Assembly (NCBI RefSeq): GCF_039134705.1 | Contig: NZ_CP146256.1 | Coordinates: 4,464,001 to 4,528,000, forward strand | DNA length: 64,000 nucleotides | Direction of reading: 5' to 3' | DNA from: Kineothrix sp. IPX-CK | Lineage (GTDB): Bacteria; Bacillota; Clostridia; Lachnospirales; Lachnospiraceae | Shown here: positions 1 to 9,131 of the stretch, piece by piece | How positions within the stretch are numbered: the stretch's first letter is position 1 | Layout of the letters: each line of letters begins with the position of its first letter | The notes under the pieces: model-generated | The model's input: the letters and a program-made list of their open reading frames with translations, nothing else | Databases searched by the model: none | Told to the model about the DNA's origin: nothing | Program-made: the position numbers and the translations under genes

Positions 1-552
1 TGCACTGCTCTTTAAATACCCGATGCTTTTATGCCCCATCGCAGCAAGATGGCATAATGCCCGATGTACCATTTCTTCATTGGACATAGAAATCGCATTG
101 CAATTAAAGCCCGGCATAATATTATCAATTACAATATAAGGAATAGGAATCTTACTTAAAAGCGGATACGAAGTAGCATCTAACTCCGTTCCCAATACAA
201 ACAATCCGCTAAACTTGGTAAAATCTATATTCTGCAAGGTATTCTCCAAACAATTTTCTGAAATAATTATACTAAGATTATACCCTTCATTTCTGCACTC
301 AGCCTCGATCGAATCCATGATAGTGGAGATAAAGCCTGCGTTTTCTTCTACGATCATACCATGCCTTATATACTTTAAGAACATGAGATTCTTATCGAAT
401 CCACTCTTTTTAGGTATATTAAAATTATATTTTTCTAATAAATCGAGTATTTCTCTTCTCTTTGCATCACCTACGCCTACTCTATTGTTTAGGACTAAGG
501 ATACTGTGGAGGGGGATACTCCTGCAATCTTAGCCAATTCCTTTAATGTCAC
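1..552 (-). CDS. LacI-family transcriptional regulator (3' end beyond the window)
   Basis: The first 184 codons of a LacI/GalR-type repressor, open to the window edge. Residues 2-22 read as the typical LacI helix-turn-helix (TLKELAKIAGVSPSTVSLVL), followed by the start of the periplasmic-binding-protein-like sugar domain. I place the start at a GTG (550-552), because AGAGG lies 9 bases upstream and the helix-turn-helix begins at once, as is normal in the family. No ATG start fits. The effector is unknown. LacI proteins usually bind a sugar or sugar phosphate and repress nearby catabolic genes, but the likely targets lie outside the window. Confidence 0.92.
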   Translation of the reverse strand, partial: MTLKELAKIAGVSPSTVSLVLNNRVGVGDAKRREILDLLEKYNFNIPKKSGFDKNLMFLKYIRHGMIVEENAGFISTIMDSIEAECRNEGYNLSIIISENCLENTLQNIDFTKFSGLFVLGTELDATSYPLLSKIPIPYIVIDNIMPGFNCNAISMSNEEMVHRALCHLAAMGHKSIGYLKSSA

Positions 553-671
553 ACAAACAACCTCTTTTCTATACTAAAATAAACTAAATCTTACTAAATA
601 TCATACCATATGTTTGAGTAGACAACAACTGATTTTCTCTCAGAATCCGCTTGTATCCGCGTTTTTCACTT

Positions 672-2288
672 TTAAGGATTTTCTCTCTTCTTCTTCATCA
701 ACCGCTCTCCCATCCCCAGTAAAAGGAATATAAAGGGCGTGCTAAGAATCTGCTGGAAGCTCACTATATTATGAGCAGTATAAGCAATCGCACTAGCCGC
801 GAAAGCATATAAAAGCAGCTGTCTGCTATCATCCAACAGCTTATTCTTCAATTCTGCAGTCACCTTCTCCGCCCGGTAAATAAAACGGAGCCATACGCTT
901 AGGAATATCCCTGCATATCCTATAAGCCCGAGTATTCCATTGTTTACCAAAACAGTAAGCCACTCGTTATGGGCATTTGTGAGCCTTGAAGTACCAAATT
1001 GATCCATGACCTTTTCCGTCACATCAGGCAAAGTGTACAGATAGGAGGCAAAGCAGTCCGGTCCGGCACCTACGAGCTTCCTAAGTCCGGGCATTTCCTG
1101 GAATACGCCTATTCCAGCGGACCACGTTCCGCCTCTGGAGCTTCCCCAATATTCACTGAAGATAAGTATCTGCTGCCCCCCCATGAAACGTATGCCGTCC
1201 CGTGCTCTTGTGTTGAATATCAAAAGCATCACATAGACTCCAGCCGCTATGATGAGCACAAGAAGGATTATCTGTCTAAGCATCTTATATCTGGTGATAT
1301 CCATATGCTTTTTCTTCTCCGCCAGAAGCATCAGCAGATAGACCACTGCCAAAGGAACCATTGCATATAAGGTAGCATGGCTCATGGTAATCCAGTCACT
1401 TAGACTTCCGTCGTAATAATCAAAGCTTTCCGGCAAATACAGCCGCCAAATCCGCAGCGCCTGACAAGCTGCACAAAACAGAAAGGCCAGCTCGAAAAGG
1501 CTCTTCATCCTTTTCAGGCTGCGGAAGGATAGGCAAAAGAGTAAAAGGTATAAGGCCGGGATAACAATGAATGCGCTGCTACTGCCCTGCGATACCCCCG
1601 TCGCTATTCCCAGCAGCACATAGAATGCACCCGCCGCCTTAATCCATTTCTTATCCGTAATCCAATACCATACAAAGCCTATAGGGAAAAGAACGGCAAA
1701 ATAGCCGCAGTACCAGTTAATATTTCCCATCGTTGATATGAATTCTCTGTTCGCACCTTCTATCACAATGGGATAGACAGAGAAACGGTTCAATAGTCCC
1801 AGCAGAAAGATTCCCGCCGATGCAGCCATAAATGCAAGCAGTAACTTCTCCTCGTACTCCCAGAACCGGGAAACAAGAAAATAAGAAAGGATAAAAAGCA
1901 GCTGAGTGGCAAGTCCCATATACCACCCCTTCTCTCCCCAAAAGGCTTCCTGCTTAAACTCGGAAAAAAAATAGGAAAGTACCACCGCCACGCCATAGAA
2001 TAAGAATGCGCAGTCGGTGACTGACAGCGTTTTATAACGCACAAAGGATTTTGTCTCCCTATACCGCAGCAGCATACTGATAACTGCCAATGGGACAATC
2101 AAAGCGAAGCCTCCCAGCGTAATATCCTTATAAAAGGAAAACTTAGCGTCGCCGATTTCCACATAACCGTTCTGCATGTAAAAAGGATAAAAAGAGAAAA
2201 CGATAAACAAATAAGCCATTATCAATAGAGAAACGGCTTCTTCACAAAATGATAAGAGATTAAATTTTTCTTCTGTTTCTTCCGGCAT
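672..2288 (-). CDS. O-antigen ligase-family membrane protein
   Basis: A polytopic membrane protein of about 538 residues with roughly twelve hydrophobic segments. The C-terminal part carries the Wzy_C / O-antigen-ligase signature, with a large extracytoplasmic loop before NAHNEWLTVLVNNGILG, the region usual in WaaL and Wzy enzymes that transfer or polymerise lipid-linked glycans outside the membrane. I start at ATG 2288 because GGGGA lies 7 bases upstream; an in-frame ATG at 2318 has no ribosome site. The substrate cannot be read from sequence. It sits alone on this strand behind a promoter with tandem palindromes, so it appears to be separately regulated. In Gram-positives these proteins act in teichuronic acid, capsule or cell-wall glycan assembly. 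Confidence 0.8.
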   Translation of the reverse strand: MPEETEEKFNLLSFCEEAVSLLIMAYLFIVFSFYPFYMQNGYVEIGDAKFSFYKDITLGGFALIVPLAVISMLLRYRETKSFVRYKTLSVTDCAFLFYGVAVVLSYFFSEFKQEAFWGEKGWYMGLATQLLFILSYFLVSRFWEYEEKLLLAFMAASAGIFLLGLLNRFSVYPIVIEGANREFISTMGNINWYCGYFAVLFPIGFVWYWITDKKWIKAAGAFYVLLGIATGVSQGSSSAFIVIPALYLLLFCLSFRSLKRMKSLFELAFLFCAACQALRIWRLYLPESFDYYDGSLSDWITMSHATLYAMVPLAVVYLLMLLAEKKKHMDITRYKMLRQIILLVLIIAAGVYVMLLIFNTRARDGIRFMGGQQILIFSEYWGSSRGGTWSAGIGVFQEMPGLRKLVGAGPDCFASYLYTLPDVTEKVMDQFGTSRLTNAHNEWLTVLVNNGILGLIGYAGIFLSVWLRFIYRAEKVTAELKNKLLDDSRQLLLYAFAASAIAYTAHNIVSFQQILSTPFIFLLLGMGERLMKKKRENP

Positions 2289-2328
2289 CTTACGTTCCCC
2301 ATTCGTATGTTTTACCATAAGTATTTTT

Positions 2329-2368
2329 ACTCATGAGTGTCTTCTACTCATGAGTGTCCTATACTCAT
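2329..2368. promoter_or_regulatory. tandem palindromic operator-like repeats
   Basis: The perfect 10-bp palindrome ACTCATGAGT occurs at 2329-2338 and again at 2346-2355, and a half copy ACTCAT lies at 2363-2368, giving a strict 17-bp period. Read on the minus strand, the layout is also two overlapping inverted repeats ATGAGT-N7-ACTCAT. The block lies immediately downstream of a minus-strand promoter -10 box and upstream of the O-antigen-ligase-like gene, where a repressor would block transcription. The protein that binds is not identified. Confidence 0.6.
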
Positions 2369-2370
2369 TT

Positions 2371-2399
2371 ATCATAGTTTATCACAGTCCATCCGTCAA
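2371..2399 (-). promoter_or_regulatory. sigma-A type promoter of the O-antigen-ligase-like gene
   Basis: On the minus strand TTGACG (2394-2399) and TATGAT (2371-2376) are separated by exactly 17 bases. The expected start of transcription falls inside the adjacent tandem palindromes. Confidence 0.6.
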
Positions 2400-2420
2400 T
2401 TCCACATTTCGTATCTGCTT

Positions 2421-3467
2421 TTATTCCGGTTTTCTCCTTAAATACAGATATACCTCATATATGGTAATCAGCGCCAGAGGCCCTTTGATAATACCGAAGA
2501 TCCCGAACAGCTTTACTCCCGCATAAACGGCAAACAGTATGCAGACCGGCAGGATTCCCACCTGTGCTCCTACCAGTTTCGGCTCCAAAAACTCTCTTAT
2601 GATCATACAAGATACATAAAGCACAACACATATCACGGCCTTACCATAATACCCATTTAGAATCTGCCAAAAAGCAAGGGGCATGAGAACCATGCCTGTA
2701 CCGATAAAGGGAAGCATGTCCATGAAGCCCGTTAACATACCGAGCAATATACCTCCTTCTATTTTGGCAAAAGATAATGTGACGGCACAAAGAATACTGA
2801 TGATAAACAATATGATAAGCTGCGTCTTCACAAAACCAGCTACATGTCCGAACACTCTTTTACCGATTTCCAGTACTCCTTCTAGTTCTTCATGACTGCG
2901 AAGCTTATTCATAACCATTGCATAATCCTTTGCCAGAAGAATTGACGCGATAATCATAATGGCAATGAAGCTTATGATGCCTGCCACATTTTTCACATAT
3001 CCTAACGAGTCGTTCATAATTTTGGGAATTACTTCCACCTGAAAATTCTCGATGAAAATATTTACTTTTTCCATAATGTATATTTCGATTCCGGCACCGT
3101 CGAGGCCGAACTTTTTCTCTATTCCGTCACAGCATCCGCTGACAAAAACATAAAACTTTTCCTCGAATACATCTATCTGACCGAACATCTCTCCTACTCT
3201 CCGGAAAACAAATACCGCCAACCCCCATATCGCCCCTCCCGCCGTTATGAATAAGACGAGCAGTATTAAGGCTATTATAAAGCCTTTTTTAATATGAAGA
3301 TTTTTCTGAATCCTTTCTAAGAAAGGATGAAGGATCTTCACAAATGCAAGTGCAAAAAGAAAAGGAGTTATAAGCGGGCTCAGGTACTTAAATCCGATAT
3401 ATACTCCTAGTATAACTGCTGCCAGAATCACATATTCTTTTGTCTTCATAACCGCTTTTTTATCCAT
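2421..3467 (-). CDS. AI-2E family (PerM/YtvI-type) transporter
   Basis: A membrane protein of 348 residues with the pattern of the AI-2E/UPF0118 family: an N-terminal pair of membrane helices (LSPLITPFLFALAFVKILHP), a long soluble insert from about 85 to 150, and a C-terminal helical bundle containing the usual LLGMLTGFMDMLPFIGTGMV segment. Family members are linked to export of quorum-sensing furanones, Na+/H+ exchange or unknown solutes, so the name does not prove AI-2 transport. luxS is present elsewhere in this window but is not adjacent. The gene starts at ATG 3467 and stands alone on the minus strand. Confidence 0.88.
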   Translation of the reverse strand: MDKKAVMKTKEYVILAAVILGVYIGFKYLSPLITPFLFALAFVKILHPFLERIQKNLHIKKGFIIALILLVLFITAGGAIWGLAVFVFRRVGEMFGQIDVFEEKFYVFVSGCCDGIEKKFGLDGAGIEIYIMEKVNIFIENFQVEVIPKIMNDSLGYVKNVAGIISFIAIMIIASILLAKDYAMVMNKLRSHEELEGVLEIGKRVFGHVAGFVKTQLIILFIISILCAVTLSFAKIEGGILLGMLTGFMDMLPFIGTGMVLMPLAFWQILNGYYGKAVICVVLYVSCMIIREFLEPKLVGAQVGILPVCILFAVYAGVKLFGIFGIIKGPLALITIYEVYLYLRRKPE

Positions 3468-3554
3468 GGCTTTTCCCCCAGAAACTTATTTACTGAAATT
3501 AATTATCCTATTATTATAGGATGGATATTTTTCAGCAAATTATAGCTCTTTCTC

Positions 3555-4280
3555 TTAGGGAGTAAATGGTAAAAAGGGACAGAACGCTTCCCCATCCGGC
3601 ACAATGGAAAAACTCATGTTTTTTCCGGTTTTCGGATGTGAAAAAGAAAGACTGTATGCGCATAATGCCACATCTTTTACTTCGCTTTCAAGGCTTTTTT
3701 GTATGGAAGCTTCACTTCCATATTTTACATCCCCAAGTAGTGGCATTCCCGCATGGGCCATCTGTACCCTGATCTGATGGTGCCTTCCTGTTTTCAGCAA
3801 TATTTCCGTAAGCATACGCATATTTTGCATACCCTTATCTTCTTCTGCAGCCTTTAAGATACGGTACTTAAGTTCGGCACGTTTTGCATCTTTATTATTT
3901 TTTTCTGCTACTTTGGATGTATTGTCTTTCCCATTTTTCACCAGATAATCTACTAAAGTAAATTCTTTTTGAAAATAATTCTTGTCTTTCATCTTTACCA
4001 TACCGGCATCTGTAAGCACTACGGCATAATAAAGCTTTTCCATACTCTGTGAACTTAGTTTCGCAGCGGACTCCTTTGTTTTGCCGAATACAAGTATGCC
4101 TTCCACCGGCTGGTCAAGGCGGTGTATTACTCCGATATAAGATGTCTTTAAATAATTTTTTATAATGCTTACCATATCCGGCTGCCCCAGCCTGGCAGTC
4201 TGTGTTGCAATGCCGGAGGGCTTGTGACAAACAATTATCTGATCATCTTCATACATGATATTATCTTCTTTTATAACCAT
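3555..4280 (-). CDS. RluA-family pseudouridine synthase
   Basis: A 241-residue RluA-type RNA pseudouridine synthase, which isomerises uridine to pseudouridine in rRNA or tRNA. The catalytic loop is visible as VIHRLDQPVEGILVFGKT (about 52-69), with the active-site Asp in HRLD. GRHHQIRVQMAHAGMPLLGD near the C-terminal third is the second family signature. No S4 domain is present, so it is a short RluA type. A lysine-rich linker around 115-140 is longer than usual. AAGGAG lies upstream of ATG 4280; ATG 4256 is a possible alternative start. The target base cannot be predicted. Confidence 0.9.
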   Translation of the reverse strand: MVIKEDNIMYEDDQIIVCHKPSGIATQTARLGQPDMVSIIKNYLKTSYIGVIHRLDQPVEGILVFGKTKESAAKLSSQSMEKLYYAVVLTDAGMVKMKDKNYFQKEFTLVDYLVKNGKDNTSKVAEKNNKDAKRAELKYRILKAAEEDKGMQNMRMLTEILLKTGRHHQIRVQMAHAGMPLLGDVKYGSEASIQKSLESEVKDVALCAYSLSFSHPKTGKNMSFSIVPDGEAFCPFLPFTP

Positions 4281-4775
4281 TTTTATAACTCGCTCCTTTC
4301 CCTCCTTAAGAACAAAAGTGTTCCTTGTACACTCTTACAGCCAGGTATTTCGGCAGCACAGCTTTTGATCAGCGCCGGGCACATCCGACCATTAGGAGGA
4401 TTGATTCCTGCTAATTTTACATGAATCTCCATGTACTGTCCATTTATAATAAAAACAATCTTAAGAAAATCTTCATATTTGTAATATTGACCCTGCAAAT
4501 TGTCAATGCTAAGATAAAATATAGTTGGATTTTTGTGCGTAAACGTTTTATTTACAGCTTTGTATTCTATTAAGCATATGGAGTTAACGCTTTTAGGGCG
4601 GCGGCAAGCTAGGATTAACTGATAAAAATAATCGATAACTCAGCCTGTCTCTGCTGTGAAAAGAAATGTAAATCTACAATTTTGTCCGTGAAATTAAGAG
4701 ATGCTTTTCAAAAGGCATTTTCTTTTCGTATCCTTTTTTCAGACTTTATTTTCAGAATTCCGGAGATGCCAATAT
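4281..4775. other. intergenic region between divergent genes, no clear gene
   Basis: About 495 bases between the minus-strand RluA gene and the plus-strand DUF6044 gene. A minus-strand frame is open from about 4640 to 4283, but it has no ATG/GTG start with a ribosome site and matches no family I know. I see no terminator or known RNA motif. The region presumably carries both promoters, but I cannot assign a confident -35/-10 pair. Confidence 0.4.
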
Positions 4776-6506
4776 ATGAATTATAAAAAGTTGTTTACTA
4801 TACCCTGGTATTATACGCTTGTTTTACTTTTTATAGCAGGTGAAGCCGCCCTCTTTTTTATACTGGGAGAAAACATTTATGTAAGCATCCACGACAACTT
4901 GGACCTGCATGTTGCAGATTATCATATTTTGTCCTATACGAACACCTTCTTTTCCCACAACGTACAGTTACCGCTTTTAAATGGGATCAGCAGGAATTAC
5001 TTTGCGTCGGAATTTTCTCTTTACAGCCTGCTTTATATCCTGCTGCCTACTTCTACCGCATATGCTGTGGGCTATTTGTTGAAGACGGTTATTGCCGTGT
5101 TATCCTGTGTCTTATTGGCAAAAGATCTTTTTGCTGATAACTATGAGAAATATGCTCCGGTGGTAGTGTTATGCAGCTTCGCTTATGGAATACTTCCCTT
5201 GTACCCAACCTTTTCGTTTCCGTTTGTATCTCTGCCTCTCGCAATTCTTCTGCTCAGGAGAATTTATATAAGGCCTGGATTTACTTCTTATTTTTTGTTG
5301 TTTTTATATCCTCTGCTATCCTACTTTACTTTCTTTGGATTTTTTATATTGGGATATTTATTTTTTGCCATTCTATTTCTATGGATAAAAAATAAGAAGC
5401 TGTCATTTTCCCTTATCGGTGCTTTTTGCGTTTTATTTGCCGGTTTTGCTTTGTGGGAGTATCGTCTGTTCGCTATTATGTTATTTGATTCCACCCCCAC
5501 CATACGTGAGACAATGGTGCAGGGAAATTATAATTATTCAGAAATAATAGCTGCCGTAAAGGAAACCTTTACCATAGGTGTATTCCATGCGGATGCAGTT
5601 CATACATGGTTTGTGCTGCCGGTCTGTATCATTTATTTTGTATTCTTAAACTATCGTTATATCAAAGAAGGAAATTATAAGGGAATGAGGTTTGATCTCT
5701 TTAATTGGATTATCTCCTTTCTTATATTTAACTGCATTGTCTACGGCCTATATTTTCAGGAACATTTCAGGGGATTTATCGAAATGCTCATTCCGCCGCT
5801 AAAAGGCTTCCAATTTTCAAGAACGGTTTTTTTTAATCCTTTTCTTTGGTACCTCGCTCTTTTTATTATTTTAAAACGGCTCTACGACAATCACAGGCAG
5901 AAGGTTGCCCACGTTATTGTATTAACAGGTATTGCTGTTATTCTGTTCACCGGCTCCAAATATAATGATTTATATCATACCGCTTTCAATTATGCATACC
6001 GGATTATAAAGCAGAAGCCTTCCAATAGCTTAACCTACAATGAATTTTATTCAGAAAACTTGTTTCACAGTATTTTGTCCGATATCGATTATTCCGGCGA
6101 GAAATCTGTTGCATATGGTATGCACCCTGCAGTGCTTGAATATAACGGCATTTTTACTTTAGACGGCTGCCTGAGCTACTATCCGCAGGAATACAAAGAG
6201 CAATTCAGAGAGATAATAGCTCCGGCTTTAGACAAAGTAGAAAGCTTTCGCATTTATTATGACGACTGGGGTGCCAGAGCTTATCTATTTGCCGGTGTGG
6301 ATGAAAATGTATACGAACCCGTAAGAAATCTGGAAATATCGGATACTAATTTATATATCGATGCGGATGCCTTTAGAAAAATGGGAGGGAAGTATATTTT
6401 TTCCCGTCTTAAGATAACAAATGTGGACGAGCTGAAGCTTCATCTGCGCGGCATCTATACCGATACTTCTTCCCCATACACAATTTACCTATATGAAGCA
6501 AATTGA
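4776..6506 (+). CDS. DUF6044-type polytopic membrane protein, possible GT-C-like glycosyltransferase
   Basis: About 576 residues. The first two thirds are hydrophobic helices and the C-terminal 170 residues are mostly soluble. An acidic loop after the first helix reads VSIHDNLDLHVADYHIL; acidic first loops of this kind are typical of GT-C glycosyltransferases and YfhO-like proteins, where they bind a lipid-linked sugar. I recognise the overall sequence as the DUF6044 group, whose role is unproven. Start chosen at ATG 4776, with GGAG 9-10 bases upstream; the longer frame from 4701 lacks a site. The downstream UbiA-like gene begins 17 bases after this stop codon, so they are an operon and probably act on the same lipid carrier. 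Confidence 0.75.
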   Translation: MNYKKLFTIPWYYTLVLLFIAGEAALFFILGENIYVSIHDNLDLHVADYHILSYTNTFFSHNVQLPLLNGISRNYFASEFSLYSLLYILLPTSTAYAVGYLLKTVIAVLSCVLLAKDLFADNYEKYAPVVVLCSFAYGILPLYPTFSFPFVSLPLAILLLRRIYIRPGFTSYFLLFLYPLLSYFTFFGFFILGYLFFAILFLWIKNKKLSFSLIGAFCVLFAGFALWEYRLFAIMLFDSTPTIRETMVQGNYNYSEIIAAVKETFTIGVFHADAVHTWFVLPVCIIYFVFLNYRYIKEGNYKGMRFDLFNWIISFLIFNCIVYGLYFQEHFRGFIEMLIPPLKGFQFSRTVFFNPFLWYLALFIILKRLYDNHRQKVAHVIVLTGIAVILFTGSKYNDLYHTAFNYAYRIIKQKPSNSLTYNEFYSENLFHSILSDIDYSGEKSVAYGMHPAVLEYNGIFTLDGCLSYYPQEYKEQFREIIAPALDKVESFRIYYDDWGARAYLFAGVDENVYEPVRNLEISDTNLYIDADAFRKMGGKYIFSRLKITNVDELKLHLRGIYTDTSSPYTIYLYEAN

Positions 6507-6523
6507 AAGGATTTATATTTAAC

Positions 6524-7444
6524 ATGAAAAATTATATAAAAATAGCACGCCCAGACCATTGGATCAAAAATCTATTTATCATACCCGGTGTTATAGTGGC
6601 TCTTCTTATATTTGGAAGAGATATTCAAAACTTTCTTACCATACACCTTTTTATCGGATTCCTTGCTACCTGTTTTATTTCTTCTGCCAATTATGTAATT
6701 AACGAATGGCTGGATGCAGATTTCGACAAGTATCATCCTATAAAAAAGAACCGTCCGGTAGTAATAAACAGCTTAAATTTCTCTTATGTTATGCTGGAAT
6801 ACGCATTGCTTATCCTGCTTGGATTAAGTCTTTCACTTTTTATTAATCCGTATTTTGTTCTTATAGAAATTTGGCTTTTAATCATGGGATTTTTATATAA
6901 TGTAAAACCTTTTCGGACAAAGGATATTCCTTATGTGGACGTACTTTCAGAATCGATAAATAACATTATCCGTCTTTTACTCGGCTGGTTTATTATTACG
7001 GATCATTATTTTCCGCCCATAAGCATTCTTATCGGTTACTGGATGTGCGGAGCTTTTCTCATGTCAGTAAAAAGATATGCTGAATTTAAAATGATCAATA
7101 ACCCTGAGACAGCAGGCTTATACCGAAAATCATTCAGGCATTATACCGAAAAATCACTTTTATGCTCCTCTCTTTTTTACAGCATGTGCGCTACGGTCTT
7201 CACCTCTATTTTTATTATTGAATACCGTATAGAATATGTGCTGGCGCTTCCTATGCTTATCGGTTTATTTGTACTTTATTTTTACCTTTCGTTCAAGGAA
7301 GATTCGGTTGTTCAGAAGCCGGAAAAGTTATACAAGGAAAAATCCTTATTATTTTATCTGCTTGCTTTTATCATTATATTGTTTATCTTGACCTTTGTTG
7401 ATATCCCGGTTATGACTGAATATTTTAGAATCCAGAAGTTATAG
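6524..7444 (+). CDS. UbiA-family prenyltransferase, polyprenyl-phosphate phosphoribosyltransferase type
   Basis: A polytopic enzyme of about 306 residues. The first Asp-rich motif is NEWLDADFD and the second lies in KDIPYVDVLSESINNIIRLL. This second motif, with YNVKPFRTKDIPY before it, is characteristic of the subgroup related to decaprenyl-phosphate 5-phosphoribosyltransferase (mycobacterial Rv3806c) rather than of quinone-making UbiA enzymes. The expected reaction moves 5-phosphoribose from PRPP to a polyprenyl phosphate on the cytoplasmic face. I prefer ATG 6524 over TTG 6503 because only the former has a GAAAGG upstream, although spaced 13 bases. It lies between a DUF6044 gene and a HAD phosphatase. 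Confidence 0.82.
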   Translation: MKNYIKIARPDHWIKNLFIIPGVIVALLIFGRDIQNFLTIHLFIGFLATCFISSANYVINEWLDADFDKYHPIKKNRPVVINSLNFSYVMLEYALLILLGLSLSLFINPYFVLIEIWLLIMGFLYNVKPFRTKDIPYVDVLSESINNIIRLLLGWFIITDHYFPPISILIGYWMCGAFLMSVKRYAEFKMINNPETAGLYRKSFRHYTEKSLLCSSLFYSMCATVFTSIFIIEYRIEYVLALPMLIGLFVLYFYLSFKEDSVVQKPEKLYKEKSLLFYLLAFIIILFILTFVDIPVMTEYFRIQKL

Positions 7445-7516
7445 CTTTGACTCGATATCAGGATGTAACGACAGTAATCATTATTCGGTTATGAAAGGAA
7501 GAAGGTAATTACAAAT

Positions 7517-8221
7517 ATGAGAAATAAGAACGCTATTTTTATAAATAAGCATTTAGCTGAATATCATGCCGTCATTCTCGATGTAGACGGAACACTATAC
7601 AGCCAGCCCTCTTTACGCTTTTTTATGGCAATTGACCTTCTTAAATTTTACCTCTCTCATCCGCTTCGTATGAAAGAGCTGTTTATCATAAAAAAATACC
7701 GATTTGTCAGAGAAAATTGGGCGAACCTTGCCTCTGAATCCATAAGAACTTCTTTTTCCATAGAGGAAATGCAATATACATATGTGGCAGAACAGATGAA
7801 TACCTCTCCCGGACATGTACAGGAACTTATTTTATACTGGCTCCATAAACAGCCCCTTAAACTGATTGCGAAATACAGGGATTCCAAGCTTATAGACTAT
7901 ATGAAATCATTACGGGAAAATGGAACGACCATTGTCATTTATTCAGATTATCCGGCAAAAGAGAAATTAGACGCTCTGGGCATCTGTCCGGATTATGTTT
8001 TTTGCTCCTCTGATGTAGCAATAAATTGTATGAAGCCTGATCCAAAAGCAATGTATGTCATATTGGAAAAGCTTCATGAGATTCCGGAAAATGTTGTAAT
8101 GATTGGAGACCGTTATTCAAAAGACGGCCTTGCGGCCGAAAATGCAGGAATGGATTTTGTAATTCTGGAAAAATTCGTATCCCGGCGTATAAGTCTATAT
8201 CAACAGTTATTCATAAGATAG
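7517..8221 (+). CDS. HAD-superfamily hydrolase
   Basis: A 234-residue HAD phosphatase. Motif I is VILDVDGTLYS (about 19-29) with both catalytic Asp residues, motif II is VIYSDYPAKEK, motif III is KPDPKAM and motif IV is MIGDRYSKDGLAAENAGM. The helical cap between motifs I and II (about 35-125) makes it a type C1 enzyme. Placed 73 bases after a UbiA-type phosphoribosyltransferase gene, it is the natural candidate to remove the 5-phosphate from a polyprenyl-phospho-phosphoribose. That pathway role is inferred from position only; many HAD enzymes are general sugar-phosphate phosphatases. Confidence 0.85.
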   Translation: MRNKNAIFINKHLAEYHAVILDVDGTLYSQPSLRFFMAIDLLKFYLSHPLRMKELFIIKKYRFVRENWANLASESIRTSFSIEEMQYTYVAEQMNTSPGHVQELILYWLHKQPLKLIAKYRDSKLIDYMKSLRENGTTIVIYSDYPAKEKLDALGICPDYVFCSSDVAINCMKPDPKAMYVILEKLHEIPENVVMIGDRYSKDGLAAENAGMDFVILEKFVSRRISLYQQLFIR

Positions 8222-8432
8222 ATTTTTTTATAGGTTTGGGATTGCAAAATGTTGTTTTAAAATTCCCTTCACTTATATTAAAGAAAAAGTGAGGGGGCTG
8301 GACAACCCATAACACTAAGATTTATTCCCTTGATTTTATTTGCTTTGGCGTATACACTAAAAATTATAGATTCAAAATGGAAGAATATAAATGTTTGATT
8401 ATATAATCGAAAATAATATAAGGAGGAGGAAC

Positions 8433-9128
8433 TTGGCCTACACTATTTTACTAATTGACGATGACAAAGAACTATGCGCTTTAATTAAACAAAGCATAAT
8501 GAGAGAACAAATACACTCTGATTGTTGCTACTCCGGTACAGACGGACTTGCTCTCCTTGAAAAAAACGATTATCAGCTTATTCTTTTAGATGTGATGATG
8601 CCGGGAATGGACGGTTTCCAGACCATGGAGAAAATAAGAGAGAAAAGCAGCATACCCATTCTGATGCTCACTTCTAAAAATGACAGTATGTCAAAAGTAC
8701 AGGGACTGCGTTCCGGTGCCGACGACTATTTAACGAAACCATTTGATATGGAAGAACTGATTGCTCGAATTATTTCTTTGATACGCAGATACACACGCTT
8801 TAGTTTAACAGCCAATTATTCGCAGCCCCTTGTTTACAAAGGGCTGACCATAGACGTTGATAGCCGAAGTGTGACCACGCAAAACGGTACATTTGAGTTG
8901 CCGCCAAAAGAATTTGATCTGTTGCTCTTTTGCGCTAAAAATCAGGGGAAGATTCTAACGAAGCAGCAGATTTACGAGGAGGTTTGGGGTGAGCTTTATG
9001 TCTATGATGACAGTAATATTATGGCTATCATCAGCAGACTTCGTAAGAAGATAGAACCCGACCCCGGAGCGCCGTTGTATATCCAAACAGTAAAGGGAAT
9101 TGGCTATCGTTTTAACAAGGAGGTATAG
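8433..9128 (+). CDS. OmpR/PhoB-family response regulator
   Basis: A 231-residue regulator: receiver domain (1-115) with phospho-acceptor Asp in LILLDVMMPG, acidic pocket in LLIDDDKEL, conserved Lys in DDYLTKPFD, then a winged-helix DNA-binding domain ending GIGYRFNKEV. I start at TTG 8433 because a perfect AGGAGGAGG lies just upstream and the receiver begins immediately. It is followed three bases later by its kinase gene, and then by a three-gene ABC exporter whose upstream region carries 11-bp-spaced repeats typical of OmpR-family binding. It therefore most likely senses, via the kinase, a peptide antibiotic and activates the exporter. Confidence 0.93.
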   Translation: MAYTILLIDDDKELCALIKQSIMREQIHSDCCYSGTDGLALLEKNDYQLILLDVMMPGMDGFQTMEKIREKSSIPILMLTSKNDSMSKVQGLRSGADDYLTKPFDMEELIARIISLIRRYTRFSLTANYSQPLVYKGLTIDVDSRSVTTQNGTFELPPKEFDLLLFCAKNQGKILTKQQIYEEVWGELYVYDDSNIMAIISRLRKKIEPDPGAPLYIQTVKGIGYRFNKEV

Positions 9129-9131
9129 GCT

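Noticed and set aside
3505..3525. ATCCTA / TAGGAT small hairpin between the AI-2E-family and RluA genes
   Set aside because: Only six base pairs and no following T run on the minus strand; too weak to call.
4283..4498. 71-codon minus-strand frame before the RluA gene, start TTG
   Set aside because: No ribosome site, no recognisable family, and the open frame extends upstream without a start codon; chance open frame is likely.
4549..4566. catabolite-response-element-like GTAAACGTTTTA
   Set aside because: At least two to three mismatches to the CcpA site and no sugar gene at this place.
8258..8294. hairpin CCCTTCACTT / AAGTGAGGGGG after the HAD gene
   Set aside because: Stem has a bulge and no T tract; not called as a terminator, although it may slow transcription.
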